NCBI RefSeq assembly: GCF_001625305.1
Contig: NW_017803987.1
Span: 1,613,734 to 1,677,733 of the forward strand
DNA: 64,000 bases
Direction: 5' to 3'
From: Branchiostoma belcheri
Lineage: Eukaryota; Chordata; Leptocardii; Amphioxiformes; Branchiostomatidae
The notes under the pieces were generated by a model, which had not been told where the DNA came from, did no database searches, and was given only the letters and a program-made list of their open reading frames with translations. The translations under genes and the position numbers were made by a program. How positions within the stretch are numbered: position 1 is the stretch's first letter; every line of letters starts with the position of its first letter. Positions 38,301-50,200 of this stretch are shown one piece after another.

Positions 38301-41300
38301 TTACTACTACATGTAGTACTACGCCTAACACATAATCAATGGAGAATCAGTAACAGTATGCTAAAGTTTAACTTTAAGTTAGTAGCATTTTCTAATGGAA
38401 TATCCCCTGCTGTATTGCTGTATAATTGCTGGCTGTGTGGCTAAACCTTCCCATCATCCCTCCATGCAAGCTTTGTGTTTGTTTCTGGAAGTGGCGACGC
38501 CGGTACCAGTCCGACCGATCGCGAGGAGGAAAGTGACCCGCTCCTGTCTCCGATGGCGTTGGCCGCCTGCATGCGCGTGGACTCATGTTTCGCGCCCAAG
38601 TTTGTACCGGCCGTGTCGACATCGCTGTCAGCAAATGGAGTGCAAATCAGCATCAGTAACCATATGGAGCATCTTGGGAAAGGTAAGAATCTAATAAAAC
38701 CTCTTTTTTAGGCGTTGTGTAAATTGTGAAATTCGTGGATGCTATTCTCCTGTTTATCCCATCAGTTTTGTTTTTAAAAAATATTTTTTCTGCCATGTTT
38801 ACAAACTTTAAGATGAAATTTTGAAGGTTTTGTATATTTTTAATACAAACCACAATACATGTAAAAGAAAACTATTATATTTATTCAGGTATTTTAACTA
38901 CTAAAATTTCTCAATGATACAATTTCATCATATATTTTGACTTCGATTCAGCCTCTTGGTTGCCATTGTTGAACAGTGTTCCTCAAAAACAGTATTGATA
39001 ATATACATGCATATGATTGTATACAATTAAGTAAAATTCAAAACAGCTTAATATCAACTTGACATGCCATGTATATTGCTGGGACTATTCTGAACTTTTT
39101 CATGATCTCCATTTTGTATACATTTTGTACTCTGATGAATGGTGGACATCCAGTTTAATAACTTGATACTTGTTTTTTTCCACAGGTGGTATTGGAAAGT
39201 TGAAGCCTTTTACGTTTGATGACTCCATGCCGAATGATCAGGAGTTTCTGGTTGTGTCTATGGAGAAACCACTTCTACACTTCAAACACTGGCATGGGGA
39301 CAGGGACTGGTCCTCTGTGCAGGTCAGTTATATACATGGCATGTATTATAGGGCTTAGCCTTTAATGGAAACTACAACTACATTGTATTCAGCACCATGG
39401 AAACAACCAATTGGGGCTAACTGGGATACCTACACATGCAGGGCTCGAAATACTAGGTACATGTGCACCTTAGTGCACCCAAAATTGGAGCTGTGCACCC
39501 AATTCTTTTCTGTGGGTGCACTGGTGCACCCAAATTTTTTTGTAGGTATTTTTGTACATATTAAATAATAGTATGCAGGATATTCTTGGCATCTAAGCAT
39601 CAGAAAAAATAATAAAATCTTTGTCGTAGTTCTTGTGTAAGATTTTGAAGTTAGCTCCCATTTCATATTCAAACTTAGAAGAGGAGCAGTAAGATGTGTA
39701 ATTAGGTTTTGTTTTATAATGAATGAAGACCTTTATTGTACATTTTGCCCCACTGGGCTAAAGACAGGTCACATATTGACAAAGTACATCATCAATGTTG
39801 ATAATAAAACTGCTATAGTACACAAGTACTTTCAACTTCCTCTCGCTTACTGGTAATCTTATAAATGTAGTTGGCAGTATGAGTAGTTAGAGCTGGTTTG
39901 TTAAAGGCTACAAGGAATATAAATTTCTCTATACTATTCAAATACTTTATATGTTGCACCCAAAAAAATTTTTGTGCACCTAATTTTTTAGCTTGGGTGC
40001 ACCAGTGCACCTATTCCCAAAAATGAATTTCGAGCCCTGGAACGGCTTTTGGTACTGTAGCCATTCAAGAACTGAACAGCAGACATCCTTGAAAATATCA
40101 TGTGTTGCCTCCCTCTTCTATCCCAAACTATAGATGGAAGGGTCCATCGGTACAGATGTATTGGAGTACAGGAACTTGACTATGCAGCCTTTGGTCGAAC
40201 CATTCAAGCTACAGGGGGAGGTCATGTACAGGAAAGAAGCTGGTGTGGTGGGTATTGTTTCCCAAACTTTGCTCTAAAGTAAATCCTACAGTTTCACATA
40301 GGAAGTGAAAATATGCTTTAGGTCGTATAATAGATTTATGTTAGAATGTATAAGAATGACATTTAGATAAATATTATTATATAATAAGTAGATGGCCTAG
40401 TTCTTTTCTTATTAAGTGTAAAAGACTGGAATTTCACTTGGTTATACATGTATGAATTTTGGTTTACACATGTTTCAACGATAACCTTGTACTACATTTT
40501 TTTAATAGTTTTTAGTTTAGTGAGAACTTTAAGTTTAATAAGAATCCCAAGTGAAATTAATAAATAAAGATTTCAAATGTCTGCAGTGGTCTTTTTTAAG
40601 TCTGTTGCTTTTATTTCAGACACATGTGGACACTCGAGTTTCTACAGATTCAATCCAGCTACGAGTTGCCCAGGGCACAGTCCACACACTAACCATGGCT
40701 CAGAGACTATGGGCACAGGTAGCTTTATGTCTGCTATAAATTTTGGGCCAAAATTCAGGGATAAAGTCAGATTGAAATTTTTCCTACCAACCTTTGTTTT
40801 CATGTTGTACTTTTGTTGTTTACTAAGGCCACACCAATTTGATTTGATGGCTCTGATTTTTTCAGAAATAGTATGAAGCAACAGGGTGGAAAAAAACAAT
40901 AAATAAAAACAGACCTACTAGTAGGCATCCTATGATAGCCATAAATGCTATGATTACATATAGGAGCCATGAAGTCAACATACCAGACTGGTTTGTAATT
41001 CAAACAATGAATTTCTGCTATATAATTTTGCATTCATCTTGATAGATAGAAAAACTGTAACAACACTCTGAAGAGAAGGCTGAATAATTTTTTGGTGTTT
41101 TTGCAAATCACAAAAAAATGAAGTGGGCAAATCCATGAACCAACAAATTAACTTGGTGTGGCCTAACTAATAGTATACAATACAAACAAAAACGAATTTC
41201 CTATTCTTTCTTCCAGAATTTTTCCCCCACAAAGATAGAGGATGAACAGCTCCTCCTCAACTACTTTGTGATCTGTAATGACACCCAGGAGACAATCCGG

Positions 41301-44230
41301 TTTGGACAGGTGGACACGGATGAGAACATCCTCCTGTGCAGCCGGCGCATGCACGGCTACAGCTGGCGCACACACAAACAAGTTCAGGTTGGCAGGGTTT
41401 GTATCTGTCTGTAAACATCAGGTGGGAGGAGGTGGAAGTAGCAAAATGTCTCAGTTAGAGCTGTGAACCAGTACACAGTACCGGTTCTGTACCAGAAGAA
41501 AGGATGATTAGGCACAGGTCCAAAATACCTAATCCACAAGTACCAGACGTACAGTACCTAAATTTGTGACCAAAAGGCTTAAATAGCTGGTCCCCCATGG
41601 GTCCCAAAGTAAGGACAGCATGATAAACTTTGTGTTACAGACTGACAGTGTTAACTAGTACTCTGAAAGATCTGTTGCATCTTAGTTATGCTCCCTCTAG
41701 ATGTCACTTTGGTCAGGTCTGTGTTGCACGAAGCCACTTTTATAGAGTAGGAGATTAGAACTGAAACATAAGTTTTTTGCCCATAAAATGTACATGTATT
41801 TAAGACTTTTCCATAGACAACTTAACTGTCAAGTTTTTTATCATGTTTCTGTCATGATTATAGAAAGAGTTCAGAAGAACATGTTAATTTCTCAAAATGT
41901 TCAGGTACAGTTTCAGGTCTGGACCTGTACCTAAACCTGTGCCTAGAATTCATTTAGTATCCTACAAATACGGTAGAAGTAATTTTACTCATAAGTAGGC
42001 AACAGTTAGCTATAATAGACAAAACACAAATTCTGCAAATCTTAATGTTTGACCCCTTCCAGATGCTGCATGCGTGTTTTGAGGGGTGGGGAAACTGGCG
42101 CTGGTCGGAGCCGTTTAACATCGACACCCCGGGGTCGTTTGTACGAACCATCCAACATCAGGGACACGCAACATCACTGATCGTCAAGGTGCAACCAATC
42201 ACACCACTACAGAAACAGGTAACGGATGTACATGTAGTAGTATAGACTGGTTTACTAGATGTAGTTTGAAACTTGCGAAGGTTTTAGAATCCCAACCAAC
42301 CTTGTCCAATTTGTTTCAAATCAATGTTTCTATGTTGACTTAAGTTATGTGTCCTATCTTTATAATTATAGAAAGTTGTAGGAAACAAAAGTCTTCTACA
42401 TGTAAACTGTCATGCAAGAAATGATCAAATTTGACATTCAACGAGTAGAAATTCCAGGAAAGCTTTGTTTTAAATCTAATGTTAATGTTGACTTGAATAC
42501 AGTGTATGTCTCCTATCTTAAAAAGAAACTGTCACTGTGACAGTAGCATATTCAAGTCCTCTATGTAAACTGTTGTGCAAGAAATGATCAAATTTGAGAT
42601 ACAACAAGCATAAATTCTGCTGCAATATCAAGGAAAGTCACCAGGGGGTGATAACGTTAAATCTATCAAGTTCTTTGATTGGCCAAGACCTAATCACTCA
42701 TCAAAAATCATCTTAATTTTCCGTAGATCATTTTATGTGGTCGACAAGTCTTCACCAACCACTTGTCCAAGGACCTCCTTCTGGAGATTGTCCAAGTGCG
42801 GAAATCCCAGCCTGCCTTGCCTCGAGACTTGACCTGTGACCTCCCCGCCAGAACCACGCTGCCGTCCTTCGTTCTGGAGGACGACATGATTCGCGGGATC
42901 CGACTCAGGGCGAGGGGAGAATTCACCGTTTGGTCAGGGGAGGTGGACGTGGGGTCACGCAAACAGAAGGAAACATCTCATGTACAGGTGAAAACTGGTG
43001 TTTGTTCGTTTGTTTTGAATAACTGGTAAACACATTTAGATCTGACACAACAGTTTTTTTACAGTAGGTTCAGGCTACGTAAGGGCAGTCCGTAAGGTTT
43101 AAAGGCATCCAATGCAGTTTGTAAGGCTTTGAAACAAGATATTTCAAAGTCAACATTCTAGTCACTTATCTACATACTGAGTTGAAAGAACAGTGACTAT
43201 ATACATGTACATCCCTGGACCAATGTATATTGACATTCATGGAACAGAAAGACCGAAAATTCTGATCAGCTTCGCAGGCACGCGGCACAGTGGCAGCTGG
43301 CTACAATTCACATCAAACGACATGTTACACCTAACCCTTGAACATCTAACATTGTTTAAAGCTATGTAATAATAATGCCCTACTGTACTTGGTAACAGCG
43401 GTTTCCACTCTGCGATGATACTTATAATTGTACAATTTGAATGTTATTCCCCATGCAGATCTCGTGTGAGGATGGCAGTGTGTTACAGGTCCTGTGTACC
43501 GTCTACAACCTCCAACCCTCAACCCCACAACACATGCCGGCATGGGCACTGCCTGGACAGAGGGTGGTCAGTATCACGCTTGTTTGTTTGTGTGCATATG
43601 TGTGTCATCCTCCCATGGCAGGGGCAGCGGCTCCGAATTCCTTCTCCACCCCTACCCCTGCCGTATAACATGGCATCTTCTACTCTGCGACCCGATTCCA
43701 GGGACACGCTCTCAGCCAATCACGTATCACAGAGAAAATCTTCAACGCACTTTACATTAATATTTATGAGATGCGCTAGCTATCGGAACCAATCATGTCG
43801 GCTATTCAGTGACAAATAAAAACAAACATGGCGTCGTCTCGGGAAGAGAACTTTTGCGATGCAGGCCGCTGCGGGCGTCGGCGGGGCGCTAGCGTGTGCT
43901 GGAGGCTGCGCGCGGATCCCGCCGAGCACGGGGAAGGTGTTAATTCGGTGACTTTGCCCCGCACGGCCTCCCCAACGCGTTAACGGGCTCGTCACCGGGC
44001 GGCGGCGGAGTCGCCGGCGGGGAGGGTGACGTCCCTTCGCCGCCCAAGTCAGAAATGGGGTCATGCCAAATAAGGCAAGCTCATGAATATTAATATTCCT
44101 TGGTTCGTAGAGTAGAAGATGCCATGTTATACGGCAGGGGTAGGGGTGGAGAAGGAATTCGGAGCCGCTGCCCCTGCCATGGGAGGATGATGTGTGTGTG
44201 TGTATGTGTTTGGGTTTGCATGTGTGTGTG

Positions 44231-44261
<31 letters not shown>

Positions 44262-47200
44262 ACATATGTGTATGTGTGTGTGTATGTGTGTGTGTGTTTG
44301 TGTGTACATTTGTACATGACATGATTGTGTGCATGTGTGTTCCCATTCCGTGTCCATGTCCCCAGATTGTGCTGAGCCCAGTGTTTGTAGTTCGGAGCTG
44401 GATCCCCGGCCCACTGCTCATGAACCTGGAGACACGCAACCTGGGTGAGAGGCACCAGTACCAGGTCATGGGGAAGGGCAAAGGTCATGACCTCTACAAC
44501 ATCGAACCTGAACTCTCACATCATGTCACCTTCCAGTTTGGGTGAGTAGCCTCCCGGATTATCGATGAAAATGTTTTAGGAAGACTTTTCCTCAGTAGAC
44601 TGTCCCAGTGAGGCTTAACTTGTCACGTGGCTTCTTTGAAGTGTGATGTCAACACTGGGTCAAAGGTACATGTATCTGGTAAACGATGTCGGCCTCCATT
44701 GCGGTTCAGTGAAGGGTGGTGGGCCCTGATGTATATTAGCCTCCTTCACCCCTCTCAAGAAATAGTCTTGTTCAGTGTCCAAAATCGTTTGTACATGTAC
44801 TCTATTATGATTGTATTATTTTCTCCATGTAGGAAGACTGGTGAGCCGTCCAGCCCCACCATCCGTCTGAACTCTGACCTGATCGGTGATGTGGACAGGA
44901 AACCCTCCCTGCCTACAGTGGAGAAACTCTGCAGCATGGCAGAGGGGAGGGACAGGGACATGGGAGAAGCCTGGCCCTTCTCTGGCCATGCTACAAAAGA
45001 GTAAGATTTGCAGTAACTGCCATGCAGCATCATTGTAGAATGTTAAAAATATGTTACATACAGCAACGTTAGGGAGTGTATCCTTGCAGGTGTGGACCTG
45101 TTAGACAGAGATGCTTCACAACTACTGTGTTCAAAAGCTGGAAAAACAGATGTCATCCATGATTGTTTACATTCTGGTACATGTAGTTTGAGGTGGCACA
45201 ACAAACTGAGTGTGCCTTGTGTGGGCTGGTTTATAAAAATTAGCGCCAACCATAAATGTAAGAAATATGAGATAAATGCACAACTATGTGAATTTAGTAA
45301 ATGACAATCACACAAAGATTTTTCATTCAAAATTTGGTGCCAAAATGTAAGTTACATAATGCCCTGTAAAATTGGGAAATAGAATGATGCATAAAATTAT
45401 GTTATACAATGTAGCTACGTACCTTGTCAATTGCAAGGTTTGGGAGACTGTAACAGATTTTGATCTTTTTTTTATATTTAACTGAATACTTGTTTCATAA
45501 ACAGTGACTCGGATGCACACCAGGACGTGGTGGTGTTCCAGCCAACCACAGAGCTGAAGGTGACCTTCGCAGAACACTCGCCGTACGTCGACACCCTCCT
45601 GCTGAACGTCGCACCCTGGTGCCTGCTGGGAAACGACACGTCCATCCACCTGGCCCTGGTGTTGGCTGGTGGGGAGACCTTGGATCTGCCTGCGGGCCAG
45701 GCTATTGCTCCACCAAAATTTAGGGTAAGAACAGGTCCAGACAAGACTGGCAATGAAAACATACATTGCCATGGCGACGGTGGTTGCTGTTAGGGTTATT
45801 GTTTGCATGGCACTGCCTCATTTCATGATTTTGAGGAAGACTTGGTACGTACCTGTTAAGTCTAGACAGATACAGTGTACTCCTCCCCTGAGTGTATACA
45901 AAAATGTAGTGAACGAGCCCCAGGGTCACAGAAAGTAGGGCCCGGGGCAGAGAGGTCTTCCCAAGGGTTTCCAGGAATGTGGGCATAGATGTGGGTCAGA
46001 GACATGCCTGTGGACATTCTGCATTCCTGTGGACAAAATGCCTGTACCATCCTAGAATTTTTGCAAACTGCACACAATACTGTACCATTAGGCTCCTCCC
46101 TGAGACGTCGCCAAAAAAGCCACTAGTGAAGACCCCACGGCTTGTAATACTTTTTCTGCATCTGGTGCAGGTAGTATTAAAACTGACCCGGATCATACTT
46201 AAAACTGTTCATAAACCATTTATTGATAGATAGTCAATACAACTAAATTGGATAAAAATCCACGTTCACCTACATTTGTGTGTAAACCCCACACATAGAC
46301 ATAAGGTCAATGACCAGGACCAGATGTCTGTCTCCATGGTAACTAGTGATGTACATGTAGCAGACACCCTGTGGGATACATTATGTAGCAAGTTGCAGGA
46401 CAGAACCATAGGGGCAGGTCACTATATACATTGTACATAATAAAATCATTATGTTTGAGTAAGAATAAACAGTGATGTACAGTGTGGGACTAGACAATGT
46501 GTTATACATATTCTTTGGAAATGTTACATTCTAGTTCAAAATATGAATTCTCTTTGCAGGGAGAGTTCTGTATCAGTGTGAAGCTGCCTTGTTCAGCTGA
46601 AGACAACACGTCGAGTCTGCCCCAGTCCCTCCCCATCCTACTGGAGACAGAAGACCTGTTGTCTGTTGCTAAGTATGGAGAACGACTGGTCATGCCACGG
46701 GAGGGACTAGGGCTGCTCAACATTGTCATACCACCACAGCAGATAGGGGGCGCCACTAAGGTGGGACTGACTATGACTTTGTAGCACTCTTCATGAACTA
46801 AGATGTACAGGCTAATATATATAATTTTTAAAGAAAAGTCATAGTATGTATTATGTATAAGGTCCTGAAATCACTGTGGGAAAACAAGCCAATATCACGA
46901 AGGACAGGTATATTGTTTATTTTGATGAATTATCATATACAGGTTCTTGAAATCATTACTGTAACAAACAAATGTGAAAATTGATGCATATGAAAGCAAA
47001 TGTCCTCCTCTTTCCCAATACTAGTATTTTTCCAATTATCGATAGTCATCATGTCTTTATCAGAATGCAATGCACTCTGCTACTGCTAGGGGGCATTGAG
47101 GTAAGAATGTAGTCCTCAACATTGCAAATTCAGCTACAATGTACTTGAATTCTAGTAAAATGTTAAACTTTATTCCAACACACAGTTTACAGAGAGATCA

Positions 47201-50200
47201 AATTTTCAGAGACCACTGTCGCCTTCATCAGGATCATAATGAATGACCAATCACTTCACAAACCGTAACTCTCGCGAGATCACGTTGTGAAGTGATTGGT
47301 CATTAATTATCCTGATGAAGGCAACAGTGGTCACTGAAAATTTGATCTCTCTGTAGACTGTGTGTTGGAATAGAGTTTAACATTTTACTATAATTACTAC
47401 CAACACAGATGAACTTTTAAGATGGCACTTGAATTGTGTCTTCCTGTAGGTGTGTTCCCTATGTGTGTCCTCTAGTGTACAACATGGCATACAGATCCTG
47501 CGACTTCAGGAGAGAGTGTTCCTCACTAACCTGAGCTCACGGCCTCTCAGAGTACAGGCTATCACTGCTGATACAGACAGCAGGAAGGTCAGTACAAACA
47601 TGTGTTTTAGACATGATAGTAAAAGGTGGTCTTGTGGTTGGGATTGTTGACTTAGAATCTGAAGGTCCTGGGTTCAAATCCCTAGCACGTTTCAATGTTG
47701 TGTCCTTGGGAAAGGCACTTACATGCAGCTATTTCTTTACTCAACTCACTTCAGGTAAAAATGAGTTACGTATTGTAAATAGCTTTTATTAGGGACATTC
47801 TCAAACAAAGGTTAAAGATATCCAACACTGTATGCTTAATGTCATCAACAAAATTTTGAATTTTTTGCCAGTAGAGTACAATAAGATCATAATGATAATC
47901 CAATTTTTCGAATTGTTTTAGGGGGGTCTCCAGGACTATGAACTCCAAAGCATTGAGGTTACCATGGCAACATCTAAGAACAAGGACACCATGACACCCA
48001 TAGCATTATGGGATGCCATCGGAGCTGACCAATCAGAAAGCAGTAAGGATGCCAGGTGGTTTGACAGAGGTGTGCAGTACATCAGGTTCTCTCTGGCCAA
48101 TCAGGAGGGTGCTTCCACTCCAGAAGGTGAGTTTGGCAGCTGTTACACTCAGTCTGATTGGTCACTTTTTGGTCATTGGTCATGTTTTATTCATAGGTAT
48201 GAATGTACAATAAAGGTTATCATGATTATTATCCAGGAAATTCCAAAAAGGAGACTTGGAGCCCTGCCTACAGACTTGGTTCTCACCTGAGATACTCGCT
48301 GTCTGTCCCTGACTGGGCTCCTGATGGGACCTGCCAGTCTGTTGCCATGGTAACCACCGTGAACGAGTCACAGGGCCAGCTGTACGTGGTGCTAGATGAG
48401 GACCCCAGTCCCAGGTTCATCCTCCATAATAACTGCACCTGGATGCTGCACTTTGGAGAAGAAGCTACAGAAGAACAGAAACTAGGTGACTATCATAGTG
48501 TACTAACCAATTTTCTTATTATAATAAACAAAAAGTATATTTTCTAAAAATTCAACAACAGGAAAATTGCAGAAAACTAATAATGTGCCCAAAAATTGTT
48601 ATTCATAATTGTTTATAACTTTGGTCTATACCTGTGTCTATAATTTATCATCAACTGTGTTTTTATCTTTTAGATGGTATTCCAGTCAAAGAAGAGCTAC
48701 TTCTGTCAGGAGTTCCCACAATTCCTCCAAACAGCAACACCTGCTATTACCCAGAGACCCTTGCAGCATCATTCCCAGAATTCACCGAGGCATCAAACCT
48801 GAGCAGCCATGTTCGCATCCGTCTGGCCGGAGAGTACTACGGAGCAGAGTGGAGCGAAGACGAGGGGTTTCTATTCGAAGGTCTTCTCTGGACCCAAGCC
48901 ATCGACATCTGTGAGAAAAAGGAGCACCAGATTGGGCTCCCAGGATTCGGGGAGGTGAGAGTTCGAATCAGCAGCGTGGGAATGTGCAGACATGTTTACA
49001 TCGACCCAGTGAAGAGAGAAGAGATTGGCAGCGACTTGGAGTTTGTAGAGTTCGATGACGTATCAGAGGAGGTTAAAGAGGGAAAGAACGGTAAAGCACC
49101 ATCCAAACACACAGTTTCCCTGAGCGCCAAGCAAGGAAATTCCTCAGAAGCAAACAAAACCCCTCCCTCAAGCAAGCTTGCCTTGCAGTGTGCCGTTTTC
49201 CTTTCAGAAGCGTGTTTGATTCTCGTTGACGAAGTGTCGAACCCTTCTCTAGCCACAGAGCTGTTGAGGATAACAGCCGACAAGTGCTACGTTGCCTACC
49301 ATCCCATCAGCGCAGATACAGAAATGTCAGAGGAGCTTCTTCAAGTGAGTGCTTGGAGATTGCAGGTAGATAATCAGATTTTTCACAGGGGGAACTATGA
49401 CTTCGCAGTCTTGTTATGTTCAGAGAACCAAGAGGACGAAGGGCTTCAACACAGGAGAATGTGGTCCATCGAAAAGACCGCCGACTTCTGGGCGTACCAT
49501 AGCATGGTCGTCGCCAAAGTCGGTTTGAACAGAACGTTGTCCGACAACAAAATGGCGGTCGGGTTTGTGAAGCTTACGCAGCGACCGGTGACGGTTTACA
49601 TCGAGGACACCTTCATCTATGACATCCTCAACCTGATTGGTTCCTTTTCCATCCCTGCCGCATCCGACAGCACAAATCAACCAATGAGGACGCAGGTACT
49701 ACCACGAGAAGTGAAGGAAGCAGCGGCATCTCTGATTGGCCCAGTGAGCATCCCAGAACTGACGATAGAAGAGATGACGATGCTTGTAAGCGTCCATGCC
49801 TCGATGAAAGTGTTCATTTCCTCAGACCACACGCGTCTGACGTTCAAACACTTCTCCCGCACTCCTGTCTTTACTGTATCCAGGAACCTGGTTCAAGATC
49901 TGGCCTTGCACTACGGCTCTGGAGCTCTTTTCAGGGCAGGTAATACTCTTTTAGCCAGTTATTAAATTAAAAGAAACTCAACAAATAAGTTTTACCGCAC
50001 AGATTTCACACCATTTGGCAATAATTTCCTGATTATGTCAACTTCGAATTCCTTAAACTCATCATTTTCCTGATAAACAGAATCATACAAATACATGTAA
50101 GTCAATTGATACAATTTTGCATTTCTGTGTAGTAGTAGACACAATATAGTGCAGCTCATATCTCTCACTTTAATTGTAATCACTCAAAATGGTCAGAGTA

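Noticed and set aside
38471..38491. Alternative acceptor for VPS13B exon 30
   Set aside because: Both acceptors keep the frame. The 38492 site was preferred for its upstream pyrimidine tract and the Asp-Gly-Asp join, but 38471 cannot be excluded.
43780..44488. Long minus-strand frames of 233 and 132 codons and a plus frame of 117 codons
   Set aside because: They run through the (TG)n tract and the foldback arms; the His/Thr and Cys/Val runs show low complexity. Only the plus-strand VPS13B exon at 44366 is supported.
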